Notes: a model not told the origin generated them from the sequence alone. Shown: positions 1-9,665, numbered from the stretch's first letter. The stretch: DNA of 64,000 nt from Allopusillimonas ginsengisoli (GCF_004153455.1 NZ_SDQE01000001.1:620001-684000), one strand, 5' to 3'. Numbers and translations are program-made.

Positions 1-1
1 C

Positions 2-1201
2 ATGTATTTAATATCTTTCGCCACATATGTTGCAATTCTCTTCATGCATATTAAATACGGGCGAGAAATGTTATTTCTATGGCTTGCCATTTCATTCAAT
101 TTCTATATACCAATATACATTGATGCCCAAACAGCAACCGGATCCACACACGCTATAGAATACGCTTTATTTTTTTCAGCTGTATTCAACGCGAGCTACA
201 TTGTGTTTTTTGCGATTATTTACTCTGTTACGCACTCAAAAAAAACGATTACGCCTATTTCTGAAAACCTAAGAGATGAAACTAGGACTCATAATGCAAT
301 CTCAGCTATTTTTCTCATTACTACCGTCATAGCCTTAATTAGCATATATGCAACTAAAGGAACGGTCTTTAATGCAGGATGGCGCGAATCGAAAAATATT
401 CCATTTTATTTACCACTTATATACATTTATTATTTTTCAGCGATTTCAATTTTTTCCTCAGTAATAATTTACAAAAAATATATTAATGCAATAATTCTAT
501 TTTTACTTTCTGTCGGGTTCGTATTAGCATTTAAATCGCGCAGTTTAATGCTACCAATTATATTCCCGTTTATATTCTACTATATATTTATACGAAAATC
601 ATATATAAAGTTCGCGGTTTATATAGTTTTATTTTTAGCATTGTTTTTTACTCTTCAGCAGCTACGCTACGTAGGCATTGATGATTTCTCGATCGAAACA
701 TCGACAACAAACATTATAAATATGATTTCCTCCGGTGAGGGCGAGCTATCACTAATAGATTCATTCTATTACCTTATCGACCATGGAAATGATGTGGTCG
801 GCTTCGGTGAAGGGTGGACAATTTCAAGAATTATTTTCTTCTATCTTCCCACGGGATTTCTAGGAATTAAGCCTCCGGACTTTTCATACGAAGTCTGGAA
901 TTCTTATACAGGCATATACAACGTCGGAGGAAGTATGCATCCGACCATGTATGGAATGTTTTATGGAAATTTCAAATCAGCAGGAAGTTTTGCCTCGATA
1001 TTTATAGCTTGTTTTTACTTGATCTACTTCAAGGCAAAGCAACGATTTGGAATAAGTAGTCTCTATCTACTATCTTCATTTTTAAGTGCGTCGATACTAG
1101 TGGCTAGAGGAAGTATCTATAATGGTTTCGTAGTCTTTATGACGGGCATACTACTATTGGCCATCGTCCGACTGTACGTGAGATTTACATCCCTAAAATG
1201 A
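2..1201 (+). CDS. O-antigen polymerase (Wzy-like membrane protein)
   Basis: The 399-residue protein is almost entirely hydrophobic, with about ten predicted membrane segments and a longer soluble stretch around residues 225-320. That topology is typical of oligosaccharide repeat-unit polymerases, which join lipid-linked repeat units on the periplasmic face of the inner membrane. Wzy proteins are poorly conserved, so the call rests on topology and on the flippase gene directly downstream. The ATG is at the second base of the window, so the true start could lie further upstream. The gene is strongly AT-rich, like its next four neighbours, which suggests acquisition by transfer. Confidence 0.7.
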   Translation: MYLISFATYVAILFMHIKYGREMLFLWLAISFNFYIPIYIDAQTATGSTHAIEYALFFSAVFNASYIVFFAIIYSVTHSKKTITPISENLRDETRTHNAISAIFLITTVIALISIYATKGTVFNAGWRESKNIPFYLPLIYIYYFSAISIFSSVIIYKKYINAIILFLLSVGFVLAFKSRSLMLPIIFPFIFYYIFIRKSYIKFAVYIVLFLALFFTLQQLRYVGIDDFSIETSTTNIINMISSGEGELSLIDSFYYLIDHGNDVVGFGEGWTISRIIFFYLPTGFLGIKPPDFSYEVWNSYTGIYNVGGSMHPTMYGMFYGNFKSAGSFASIFIACFYLIYFKAKQRFGISSLYLLSSFLSASILVARGSIYNGFVVFMTGILLLAIVRLYVRFTSLK

Positions 1202-1252
1202 TCTCACTTATGAGAAAAGAGAATTCTTGAGCACGCATCTATAATTATTCAA

Positions 1253-2440
1253 ATGATTGGAATAAAATCGCCATTAATTGGAGTTGGTCTATCAGAAGCT
1301 GTAGCACGTAGCTGCAGCTGGTTATCTTTAGCGTTATTGCCATTCTTTATTTCCCCCTCGGACTACGGGAAGATAGTCCTATGTTATTCTCTGTTAATGA
1401 CTTTGTCACCACTTGTATTAATGGGACAAGACAGAGAATTATTAAGTGCAAAAACTGAGAATATAGCTCTCGAAGCATTCTCGGCAGCTACTGTATGCAT
1501 GATCACTTCAGCGATATTATTCTTGCTTGGAGCCGGAAGCATACCATTTATCCCTGAAGCTCCTTTATATCTATTATATATACCGCTAGTTGCGCTTCTT
1601 TTATCATTAAATAAGATTCTACTTTGTACTTATCGAACTCAGAGCAAATTTTTGCAATTTTCAAAAAATAGGCTGCTGTATGCCTCAACGCGATTGATTT
1701 TGGTTGTTACGTTGAGCAGCTATACTGGCAGTACTTTTTTATATCTTCTTGCAGAATCATTTGCCGCAGTTTTTACAAGCCTGAAGGTATTTTCAGTAGC
1801 CTCATGGTCAAAAATTAGCTTCTACACGCTAAGAATTAGAATTAGCAAAGGACTTCCTATTGCGTGCCATGGAATCTCTGGAATACTTTTGTCCATGTCG
1901 GATCGATTTATTTTAGCTCACTATCTAGATTCTGATGCTGTCGGGCAATACTCTTTCATGTATACCTTCACTTCGGCACTGACGTTCGCATATGCGGTAA
2001 TAGCAATTGTATTTGAACCAAAAATATATAAATCGAACTCGATTCTAGAATTGAGCAAAACCACCACAAAATGCGTGATATATATGATATCTCTCGGCTG
2101 CGTTTTGTCCGTTATATTATCAGTGTGTTACTTTATTGCGACGATCTATTTAGAAGAATATACTTATAATCCTCTGATTTATTGTGTGCTCCTTGCAGCC
2201 CATCTTATTATGCCTTTTTATCTAGTTTCCAATTACACATTAATTAAAATTGGCCGCGCAAAATTGCTGTTTTTTAGCAGCCTAATCGCAATGATTCTCA
2301 ACGTTGCTCTTAACGTCTTTTTAATCCCTAAATACGGTATTACTGGAGCGGCGTATTCGACTTTAGCAGGCAACCTAGCGCTTGTTGTTGTTGTCCAAAC
2401 CATGCGCCACAAGAATATTTATAAATTCAGCTGGACTTAA
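1253..2440 (+). CDS. Polysaccharide flippase (Wzx-like, MATE/MOP superfamily)
   Basis: The 395-residue protein has about a dozen hydrophobic segments spread over its whole length. Near residues 200-230 a segment carries an S-D-R-F-I-L sequence of the kind found in polysaccharide_synt family flippases. Wzx proteins move undecaprenyl-linked repeat units across the inner membrane. It lies 51 bp after the Wzy-like gene and before an acyltransferase, the usual O-antigen arrangement. It is slightly shorter than many Wzx proteins. Base composition is AT-rich as in its neighbours. The flippase role is a family inference; the sugar substrate cannot be read from the sequence. Confidence 0.75.
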   Translation: MIGIKSPLIGVGLSEAVARSCSWLSLALLPFFISPSDYGKIVLCYSLLMTLSPLVLMGQDRELLSAKTENIALEAFSAATVCMITSAILFLLGAGSIPFIPEAPLYLLYIPLVALLLSLNKILLCTYRTQSKFLQFSKNRLLYASTRLILVVTLSSYTGSTFLYLLAESFAAVFTSLKVFSVASWSKISFYTLRIRISKGLPIACHGISGILLSMSDRFILAHYLDSDAVGQYSFMYTFTSALTFAYAVIAIVFEPKIYKSNSILELSKTTTKCVIYMISLGCVLSVILSVCYFIATIYLEEYTYNPLIYCVLLAAHLIMPFYLVSNYTLIKIGRAKLLFFSSLIAMILNVALNVFLIPKYGITGAAYSTLAGNLALVVVVQTMRHKNIYKFSWT

Positions 2441-2508
2441 CGTAGACATCAATTAAAACTATAAACGATTATTTCGGATAATGTTGATATTTTTTTATTA
2501 AGGCACAC

Positions 2509-2964
2509 ATGAATGCAATCGGTTTATTCAGATTGTCTAATTTCTTATATAGACATAAGATTCCATTTTTACCAAAAATTATAAAAGGAGTGAATTTCAT
2601 TTTATTTAACAGCGTAATCCCCTATTCTTGCGTAATTGGAAAGAAGTCGAAGTTTGCCTACGGTGGAATTGGAGTTGTATTGCATTCAAAATCAATTATT
2701 GGCGAAAAGGTAATTATCGGTCAGAATGTAACTATTGGACGTCAACTAGATCCGATGGGAGTGCCCAGAATTGGGGACAATGTCTATATAGCTGCAGGCT
2801 CCCGGATTCTGGGCGACATTACTATCGGAAGCAATGTGATTATAGGTGCTAATTCCGTCGTAATAAACAGCGTTCCCGACAATACAATCGTTGCTGGGGT
2901 GCCGGCAAAAGTGATAAAAACAACTTCGGTCGATATTTATACACTCCTTAAAAACATATATTGA
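2509..2964 (+). CDS. Left-handed beta-helix acyltransferase (serine acetyltransferase-like)
   Basis: The 151-residue protein has hexapeptide repeats from about residue 55 to the end (IIGEKVIIG, NVTIG, IGDNVYI, IGSNVIIGANSVV), ending in the VPDNTIVAGVPAKVI signature of LbH_SAT transferases. A histidine near residue 62 (VVLHSKS) fits the catalytic position of this fold. It is shorter than true CysE (about 270 residues) and lacks its long N-terminal helical domain, so it more likely O- or N-acetylates a sugar of the polysaccharide than serine. It ends one base before the next gene's ATG, which suggests translational coupling. Confidence 0.75.
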   Translation: MNAIGLFRLSNFLYRHKIPFLPKIIKGVNFILFNSVIPYSCVIGKKSKFAYGGIGVVLHSKSIIGEKVIIGQNVTIGRQLDPMGVPRIGDNVYIAAGSRILGDITIGSNVIIGANSVVINSVPDNTIVAGVPAKVIKTTSVDIYTLLKNIY

Positions 2965-2965
2965 T

Positions 2966-4125
2966 ATGAGAGTAGCTTTTTTTCAGCCTTACCTGGCAAA
3001 TTGGCGTATTCAATTTCTAGAATACTTTATTGAAAACTCTCATCACGACGCAATAATATACGATGGTGGATACAAACCAAAGAATGATACTAAATCAATA
3101 ACAGGAAATACCGTCCCATTTCCCTATAAAAAATTACGATCAGTTTCTCCAACCATCCACTACAAGAATCAGAAATATCCTTTTTATTTTTCTCCGTTTC
3201 TATTTTTTTCGCTGGTAAAAGATAGGCCAGAGATAATCATCACTGAAGGTGAAATTAATTTTCTAAATAATTTATCGATATATGTTTATTGCAAGCTGTT
3301 CAAATCTAAATATATCTGGTGGAGTTTAGGAAAAGTAAGAACTAGAAAGAGAAATTTTCTAAACAAACTTACCGACCCTATTATTAATTTTTTACTTTCT
3401 CGTTCATCATGCGTAATGGCAAGAAACACCTTAGCAAAAGATTATTATATTTTAGAAAAAAAATACGGCACAAAAAAATAATTGTTGCTCCCAATAGTAT
3501 GAATGAACAGCGGGCGTTAGCTGAGATAGATCTATCTTTAGTCTCAAAGCTGAAAAGTGCAAAAAATGGGCCGGCTATTTTGTATGTCGGTTCTTTGATT
3601 AAATCCAAACGCCCTATGGATCTTTTGTTATCGTTCAGAGATGTGTTGTTAGATGTTAATATTCATCCAGATACTCAATTATGGTTTGTTGGAGCTGGGC
3701 CTGAATTGCCTGAACTGGAACGTCGTGCCCATGAAATGTGCATATCGTCTAACGTAAAGTTTTTTGGCAAGATATTTGAAGGGGTTGGTAACTATTTTTC
3801 TGCCGCAGACTTAGTAGTAGTCCCCGGACTCGGTGGTTTGGTAATAAACCATGCAATGATATTCGGCAAACCGGTCGTTTCGCGGCCAGCAGATGGCACT
3901 GAGAGAGACCTAGTAATCGATGGTGAAACGGGGTTTCTTTTGAATGATTACGATATATCGAATCTAACACATGCCATTGTAAAATCGTTGCACTCGGAAA
4001 AACTAATCTATATGTCTGAACAAGCGAGAAGATTAGTAGCCGAAACGTGGAATATGAAAACCATGCTTCTGAAAGTGCATGAATGCGTGGCATACGCCGA
4101 GAACAATGACTCCGATCTCTTATGA
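2966..4125 (+). pseudogene. Glycosyltransferase split by a frameshift in a poly-A tract
   Basis: The N-terminal part (2966 to the TAA at 3479-3481, 171 codons) opens like GT-B glycosyltransferases (FFQPYLANWRIQFLE). The C-terminal part continues in the -1 frame as IIVAPNSMNEQ, followed by a typical GT4/GT1 donor-binding half: LYVGSLIKSKRP, LWFVGAGPELPELE, then an E-R-D-L-V-I-D-G-E-T-G-F sequence. Joined at the A7 run (3472-3478) they make one protein of about 386 residues, the normal length. The apparent ATG at 3409 lies inside the first half in another frame and is unlikely to be a real start. The break could be a mutation, a sequencing error, phase variation or programmed slippage. The gene overlaps the next by four bases (ATGA). 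Confidence 0.75.
3472..3478 (+). repeat. A7 homopolymer at the glycosyltransferase frameshift
   Basis: Seven adenines lie in the zero-frame register A-AAA-AAA and are followed at once by TAA. A -1 slip here restores the glycosyltransferase frame. A second run of eight adenines (3456-3463) lies just upstream. The register matches the X-XXY-YYZ slippery heptamer of bacterial -1 frameshifting, but no stimulatory structure was established. Confidence 0.6.
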
Positions 4126-5948
4126 TACTTGTCAAAATAAGAACTTTATTTTTGTTAGGCTTACGTAATGTCGCACGCGTCTTAATTTATCGGTTGAGCA
4201 TAAAGACGAAAATTAATCCAGTATTACGTCTGAAAGCTGATATTCCTCATCTGCCTTTCTTTTTTGATCTGACACCGGATTTAACGAAACCGAAGGCTCC
4301 CTATTTTTGGACTCGTCGCGCATTGTATTTCGGATTTCATGAAGTATGCGTTGATGCCACGCCGCCATGTTGGCATAATGATCCATTTAAGAACGTGACA
4401 ATCTCGAATTTCCGAAATGACTGGTGGGCCATTCCGGATTTCGAGACAAACGTTACGGATATCAAAGTAATTTGGGAAGCATCTCGGTTTGATTGGGTTA
4501 TCTCATTTGTTCAACGCGGTATTTTAGGTGATCCTACTGCTTTACATAAATTAAATACTTGGATCGACGACTGGATATTGAACAATCCTCCCTACAAAGG
4601 GGCTAATTGGAAGTGTGGGCAAGAAGCCTCAATTCGCGTTATACATTTAGCTATGGGTGCATTGTTAAGTAACCAAATTGCTAAGCCGTGTTTATCTTTG
4701 TTATCATTGATTGAAATACATTTAAAACGCATAGCACCTACCATTGATTACGCACTCGGTCAGAATAATAACCATGGCACTTCGGAGGCGGCGGCATTAT
4801 TTATAGGTGGTGGATGGCTAGCTACTCAAGGAAACGTTTCGGCAAAACGCTGGGAGACTCTAGGGCGCAGATTACTAGAAGATAGAGTTGAACAATTGAT
4901 TTCACCAGACGGAAGCTTCTCTCAATATTCATTGAATTATCATCGGTTAATGATGGATACACTATCCATCGTCGAATTATGGCGCCGTAAACTTAATCGT
5001 CCTCGATTTGATACTCTTTTTTATCAAAGAGCATGTGCCGCGGCCGTCTGGCTAGACCATATGTTAGATATAGAGTCGGGAGATGGGCCAAATTTTGGTG
5101 CTAACGACGGGGCACATTTGTTGCCCATAGTTGATACAGACTATAGAGATTATAGACCCAGTGTTCATTTATCTATGACGCTCTTTGTTGGTTGCAGTAG
5201 ATATAATGAACAACAAGCATCTAAAGAACTTCTGCGCTGGCTTGGTCTAGTTCCTCCCACTTTGGATACTTCAGTTCAACGCTCTGTAGTATATTCTGAT
5301 GGGGGGTATGCGGTTTTAAGAAGAGAACGCGCTCTCGCACTGCTACGCTTTCCCAGATTTCGCTTTAAACCCAGTCAATCTGATGCGCTTCACCTGGACT
5401 TATGGGTTGATGGTCTAAATTTACTTAGAGATGCAGGAAGCTATAGTTATAACTCCTCATCGGATTTAATGCATTATTTCTCCGGGACACACGGCCATAA
5501 TACTGTACAGTTTGATGGCAGAGATCAGATGCCAAGAATTAGCCGTTTTCTATTTGGAGACTGGCTAAAAACAAATTGGATAAAACCACTTTTGATTTCC
5601 GAGAAGAATGATACTTTTGGCGCGGGCTATAGGGATAGAAATGGAGTTTCGCATAAGCGCTTACTGGAACTGCACAAAAATCACCTGACTGTTACAGATA
5701 ATATATCAGGATTCAAGGATAAAGCTATTCTTCGCTGGAGACTGGCTCCCGTCTTATGGGAGCTACACGGCCTCACAGCCCGCAGTAAGCGTTATTCTCT
5801 TGAGATTACATCGAATCAACCGATTGACCGTTTCGAACTGGTTGATGGGTGGGAATCTCTATACTATCTTCATAAAACGAAACTGCCTGTGCTGGAGCTT
5901 GAAACTCATTACGATGCATGCATCACTACTATTATCCGCTGGACCTAA
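4122..5948 (+). CDS. Heparinase II/III-like protein of a polysaccharide locus
   Basis: The 608-residue protein looks like a heparinase II/III or alginate-lyase-like family member. An alpha-helical N-terminal half (about 1-330) contains the QNNNHGTSEAAALF stretch with the conserved Asn-His region, then an S-P-D-G-S-F-S-Q-Y-S-L-N-Y-H-R sequence. A beta-rich C-terminal half (about 375-608) contains FSGTHGHNTVQFDG, typical of the heparinase II/III C-terminal domain. Family members cleave uronic-acid polysaccharides by beta-elimination. Homologues inside O-antigen or capsule loci may trim or modify the polymer. No clear signal peptide is visible, so the compartment is uncertain. It starts inside the stop of the preceding gene. 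Confidence 0.75.
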   Translation: MILVKIRTLFLLGLRNVARVLIYRLSIKTKINPVLRLKADIPHLPFFFDLTPDLTKPKAPYFWTRRALYFGFHEVCVDATPPCWHNDPFKNVTISNFRNDWWAIPDFETNVTDIKVIWEASRFDWVISFVQRGILGDPTALHKLNTWIDDWILNNPPYKGANWKCGQEASIRVIHLAMGALLSNQIAKPCLSLLSLIEIHLKRIAPTIDYALGQNNNHGTSEAAALFIGGGWLATQGNVSAKRWETLGRRLLEDRVEQLISPDGSFSQYSLNYHRLMMDTLSIVELWRRKLNRPRFDTLFYQRACAAAVWLDHMLDIESGDGPNFGANDGAHLLPIVDTDYRDYRPSVHLSMTLFVGCSRYNEQQASKELLRWLGLVPPTLDTSVQRSVVYSDGGYAVLRRERALALLRFPRFRFKPSQSDALHLDLWVDGLNLLRDAGSYSYNSSSDLMHYFSGTHGHNTVQFDGRDQMPRISRFLFGDWLKTNWIKPLLISEKNDTFGAGYRDRNGVSHKRLLELHKNHLTVTDNISGFKDKAILRWRLAPVLWELHGLTARSKRYSLEITSNQPIDRFELVDGWESLYYLHKTKLPVLELETHYDACITTIIRWT

Positions 5949-5977
5949 ACCCTCAAAATTCCATCTAGAAATAATTT

Positions 5978-7126
5978 ATGTTAATCGACATTATTGCCGG
6001 CGCACGCCCAAATTTCATGAAAATAGCCCCGATAATCAGGGCTCTCAAGGCGCGAGAAGCCGAAGGTGGCATCCTGCGCTATCGCCTGGTTCACACCGGA
6101 CAACATTATGACGCCAAGATGTCCGGCGACTTTTTTGAACAATTGGGCATCCCGCTACCTAACGTCAACCTTGAAGTCGGTTCTGGCACCCAGGCTGAGC
6201 AGACTGGCGGCATCATGATCAGATATGAAGCGCTGCTGTTGGAAAAGCCATCAGACCTCTGCCTTGTAGTGGGAGACGTTACATCAACCATGGCCTGCGC
6301 CATCACCGCACAGAAGCTGCATATCCCAGTCGCGCACGTGGAAGCGGGCATCCGATCGGGCGATTGGAGCATGCCTGAAGAAATCAATCGTATGGTTACG
6401 GACTCCATCACCAATTGGTTTTTCACCACAACTGTAGAAGCAGACTGCAACCTGCTCAAAGTGGGGATTCCTGACGACCGTATTTTTTTCGTCGGCAATA
6501 CGATGATCGACACCCTGCTCGCCAATCAGGATAGATTGCGTGCACCTGATTTTTGGCAAGATCTGAATCTAAACGGCAAAGACTATTTTGTTGTCACACT
6601 GCACCGTCCTGCCAATGTAGACGAGGGCACATCGTTCTCTAAATTGCTGAGTGCCATTGCAGTAGGCACGCGGGGCCTGCCTGTAATATTTCCCGTGCAT
6701 CCCCGCACGGCCAAGACCTTGAGGGAGCTACGGGGTTTTCCGTCTTCTATCAAGCTGGTAGATCCACAGCCTTATCTTGAGTTCAATTACATGGTCAAGA
6801 ACGCCTTAGGCGTCATTACCGATTCGGGCGGCATCACGGAAGAAACGACCGTCATGGGTGTGCCATGCCTGACCTTGCGCGACACCACCGAAAGACCTGA
6901 GACAGTGACCGTCGGTACCAACGAGCTGATCGGCACCGATCCCGCCAAACTCACGCCAGCGCTTGACCGTCTTTTTGCGGGTGAATGGAAAAAAGGCGCA
7001 ATTCCTGAAAAATGGGACGGAAACGCTGCTGTAAGAATTATTGCTCAGCTCGAAACACTGCTGATCGGCACGACGGAGCAGTCTGCGCCCCTCATGACCG
7101 ACATCAACACACCGGCTAATGCCTGA
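5978..7126 (+). CDS. wecB: UDP-N-acetylglucosamine 2-epimerase, non-hydrolysing
   Basis: The 382-residue protein matches the WecB/WbpI family over its full length. It opens with GARPNFMKIAPII and contains HTGQHYD (about residue 45), a V-A-H-V-E-A-G-I-R-S substrate region, PVHPRT and DSGGITEET (about residue 280). It interconverts UDP-GlcNAc and UDP-ManNAc, or a diacetamido-uronic analogue as in WbpI/WlbD. With the UDP-sugar dehydrogenase at 13195 it could supply UDP-ManNAcA. The gene is GC-rich, in contrast to the AT-rich genes on both sides, so it has a different history. The symbol denotes the family; the exact substrate is not established. Confidence 0.85.
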   Translation: MLIDIIAGARPNFMKIAPIIRALKAREAEGGILRYRLVHTGQHYDAKMSGDFFEQLGIPLPNVNLEVGSGTQAEQTGGIMIRYEALLLEKPSDLCLVVGDVTSTMACAITAQKLHIPVAHVEAGIRSGDWSMPEEINRMVTDSITNWFFTTTVEADCNLLKVGIPDDRIFFVGNTMIDTLLANQDRLRAPDFWQDLNLNGKDYFVVTLHRPANVDEGTSFSKLLSAIAVGTRGLPVIFPVHPRTAKTLRELRGFPSSIKLVDPQPYLEFNYMVKNALGVITDSGGITEETTVMGVPCLTLRDTTERPETVTVGTNELIGTDPAKLTPALDRLFAGEWKKGAIPEKWDGNAAVRIIAQLETLLIGTTEQSAPLMTDINTPANA

Positions 7127-7149
7127 ACATTAACGACATTGATCATTTA

Positions 7150-8370
7150 ATGAAAGTCCTATATTTTCACCAGCATTTCTCTACTCCAAAAGGATCCGCA
7201 GGTATTCGTTCCTACCAAATGGCACAGAAGCTGATTTCGCTCGGACACCAAGTGACTATGGTTTGCGGAAGCTATAATCGGGGAGGGTCAGGACTAAACA
7301 ATCCGTTTAATAAAGGCATGAGACGTGGAGTTGTTGACGGTATAGATATTATAGAGTTTGACCTGGCATACTCCAATAATTTTGGCTTAACACAAAGAGC
7401 CGGCCAGTTTTTAAGGTTTGCTGCGCGTAGTGTTAAATTAATATTCACTGAAAACTATGACGGCGTGTTCGCCACCACCACTCCCTTAACTGCAGGCATT
7501 CCAGGTATATTTGCTCGATGGTTTCGACGTAAGCCATTCATCTTTGAAGTGAGAGACTTATGGCCGGAGTTGCCCAAAGCAATGGGAGTTATCCGCAACC
7601 CGCTTGTCTTGAAATCAATGTCCTTTCTCGAATGGGCAACCTACAGATCTGCTAACAAATTAGTAGGATTATCCCCCGGAATAGTCGAGGGAATTCGACG
7701 CAAAGGTATATTAAGTAAAAACATTGCGTTGATACCTAATGGTTGTGATTTAACAATATTTTCTTCTGACGCTGCACCATGGCGCCCTGCAAATGTAAAT
7801 GAAGATGACTTTTTAGCGTTATACGCAGGCACTCATGGAATAGCAAATGGACTTGATGCGCTATTAGACGTCGCCGAACAGTTAAAAAATAGAAAACAAG
7901 ATAAAATAAAATTACTTCTCATTGGGCAAGGAAAATTAAAAGATTCATTGATTGAAAACGCAAAAAAAAGAAATTTAGATAATTTGATTTTTCACGATTC
8001 TGTAAATAAGCAAAAATTAGCTGGGTTAATGAAGAGCTCGGATCTGGGCCTACAGTTACTTGCCAATATACCGGAATTTTATTATGGCACATCGCCGAAT
8101 AAATTTTTTGACTATATTGCCGCCGGCCTCCCCGTGCTGAACAATTATCCAGGATGGATAAGCGATATGATTCTAGAAAAAAACTGTGGCTATACGGTAC
8201 CGCCTGATAACTCAATTGCTTTCGCTGATGCTCTAGAACATGCTTTATGTAACAAACAAATATTAAAACAGATGGGTAGGAACGCAACAGCGTTAGCTAG
8301 AGAACAATTTGATCGGGATGATCTTTCCACATCCTTTTGCGATTGGCTCGAAGCAGCAATTCAGCGATGA
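7150..8370 (+). CDS. Glycosyltransferase family 4 (WbuB/PglA-like)
   Basis: The 406-residue GT-B enzyme starts YFHQHFSTPKGSAGIRSYQ, as in WbuB/WcaI-type transferases. It carries an F-E-V-R-D-L-W-P-E-L sequence near residue 138, LVGLSPGIVEGI, the donor-site stretch LYAGTHGIANGLD, and SPNKFFDYIAAGLPVL near the conserved Glu/Asp region. Members transfer a sugar from a UDP donor to a lipid-linked acceptor at the cytoplasmic face of the membrane. It overlaps the PglC-like gene by four bases (ATGA), so it probably adds the second sugar to the bacillosamine-type primer made by that enzyme. The gene is AT-rich. Confidence 0.85.
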   Translation: MKVLYFHQHFSTPKGSAGIRSYQMAQKLISLGHQVTMVCGSYNRGGSGLNNPFNKGMRRGVVDGIDIIEFDLAYSNNFGLTQRAGQFLRFAARSVKLIFTENYDGVFATTTPLTAGIPGIFARWFRRKPFIFEVRDLWPELPKAMGVIRNPLVLKSMSFLEWATYRSANKLVGLSPGIVEGIRRKGILSKNIALIPNGCDLTIFSSDAAPWRPANVNEDDFLALYAGTHGIANGLDALLDVAEQLKNRKQDKIKLLLIGQGKLKDSLIENAKKRNLDNLIFHDSVNKQKLAGLMKSSDLGLQLLANIPEFYYGTSPNKFFDYIAAGLPVLNNYPGWISDMILEKNCGYTVPPDNSIAFADALEHALCNKQILKQMGRNATALAREQFDRDDLSTSFCDWLEAAIQR

Positions 8371-8999
8371 AACGTATTTTTGATATTTTTTTTTCTGCGA
8401 TGGGAATCATTATCTTGTTTCCCATCTTTCTCATAGTCGCCCTAGCAATAAAGCTCAAACTTGGCTCGCCAATTTTTTTTACGCAATCTAGGCCAGGTTT
8501 AAACGGAATTCCGTTTCAAATGATTAAATTTAGATCTATGCTAGATAGTAAAGACGCACAAGGCGAACCATTACCGAATGATCAACGACTTACTCGGTTT
8601 GGAAGAATACTGCGTTCATCAAGCTTAGACGAGCTGCCCGAGCTCTGGAATGTATTTAAAGGTGACATGAGCTTAGTAGGTCCTCGCCCCTTATTAATAG
8701 ATTATTTACCTCTCTACACTAAAGAACAATTCAGACGGCACGAAGTAAAGCCAGGAGTTACTGGTTGGGCCCAGATTAACGGAAGAAATGCTATTAGTTG
8801 GGAAGAAAAATTCAACTTAGATATTTGGTATGTCGAAAATAGATCTATTTGGTTGGATAGTAAAATAATTATTCTAACAATCAAAAAAATCCTGATCAGA
8901 GAAGGAATTAATTCTTCGGCTGATCAAACCATGCCGCGATTTACAGGGGCTCCTTCCGACCTAGTTAGTACTACCGAAAAAACTGATACAGAGCGATGA
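8367..8999 (+). CDS. pglC: Initiating sugar-phosphate transferase (PglC-like)
   Basis: This bacterial sugar transferase of about 210 residues has one N-terminal membrane hairpin (IFFSAMGIIILFPIFLIVALAIKL). It carries the family signatures [28 protein letters not shown] (with the catalytic Asp-Glu) and KPGVTGWAQINGRN. The short form, without extra N-terminal transmembrane helices, is that of PglC, which moves diNAc-bacillosamine phosphate onto undecaprenyl phosphate. The ATG at 8367 is preferred to one at 8337 because it overlaps the preceding stop as ATGA and removes ten non-family residues. PglD-, PglE- and PglF-like genes follow directly, which supports the substrate inference. Confidence 0.85.
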   Translation: MKRIFDIFFSAMGIIILFPIFLIVALAIKLKLGSPIFFTQSRPGLNGIPFQMIKFRSMLDSKDAQGEPLPNDQRLTRFGRILRSSSLDELPELWNVFKGDMSLVGPRPLLIDYLPLYTKEQFRRHEVKPGVTGWAQINGRNAISWEEKFNLDIWYVENRSIWLDSKIIILTIKKILIREGINSSADQTMPRFTGAPSDLVSTTEKTDTER

Positions 9000-9002
9000 A
9001 TA

Positions 9003-9665
9003 ATGAGTGATTCAATATTTGCGGTGTACGGGGCGAGCGGCTTTGGCCGTCAAGTTATGCCTTTATTGAGAAGCCAACTAGACTCTATGGGTGTAGACTG
9101 TAGTAAGAAATTATTTTTTATAGACGATCAATGCTCACATAGCTGGATCAATGGGCATCAAGTATTAAGATACCAGGAATTTCTTAACTATAAGGCTTAC
9201 AAGAAATACATAGTCATAGCCATTGCAAATAGCTTAATTCGTGAAAAGCTGGCAACTCAGTGCACCAATGACAACATTGCGTTCATCAACGTTGCAGCCG
9301 CAAATACGGTAATTTTAGACGACGTACAAATTGGCGAAGGATCTGTACTCAGCTCCTTTTCAATGCTCACCTGCAATATTAAAGTTGGCTGCCACTTCCA
9401 TTTAAACCACTATAGTTACGTGGCTCATGATTGCGTAATAGGTGATTTCGTAACATTTGCAGCCGGTGTAAGGTGTAGCGGCAACGTTGTCGTAGGCGAT
9501 CATGTTTATATTGGATCTGGGGCTGTTCTAAAACAGGGAACTCCTGACAATCCTTTAATAATTGGTAATAACGCCGTTATTGGAATGGGCGCTATCGTTA
9601 CCAAGGACGTTCCCCCTAATGTGACGGTTGTGGGAAATCCCGCACGCCTGTTGTCCGTGGGCTAG
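9003..9665 (+). CDS. pglD: UDP-amino-sugar N-acetyltransferase (PglD/NeuD-like)
   Basis: The 220-residue protein has the two-domain layout of sialic-acid O-acetyltransferase NeuD/PglD. A small Rossmann-like N-terminal domain (VYGASGFGRQV at about 8-18) is followed by a left-handed beta-helix of hexapeptide repeats. The catalytic His region is HLNHYSYVAHDCVIGDFVTFA (His near 138-145). PglD acetylates the 4-amino group of UDP-4-amino-GlcNAc derivatives to give UDP-diNAc-bacillosamine. It starts three bases after the PglC-like gene and precedes the PLP aminotransferase. The substrate is inferred from the pglC-D-E-F order. Confidence 0.85.
   Translation: MSDSIFAVYGASGFGRQVMPLLRSQLDSMGVDCSKKLFFIDDQCSHSWINGHQVLRYQEFLNYKAYKKYIVIAIANSLIREKLATQCTNDNIAFINVAAANTVILDDVQIGEGSVLSSFSMLTCNIKVGCHFHLNHYSYVAHDCVIGDFVTFAAGVRCSGNVVVGDHVYIGSGAVLKQGTPDNPLIIGNNAVIGMGAIVTKDVPPNVTVVGNPARLLSVG

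Noticed and set aside
3409-4125. Separate short glycosyltransferase starting at 3409
   Set aside because: The ATG lies within the first half of the same gene in another frame, and the residues before the join do not fit the family; a single frameshifted gene explains both pieces.
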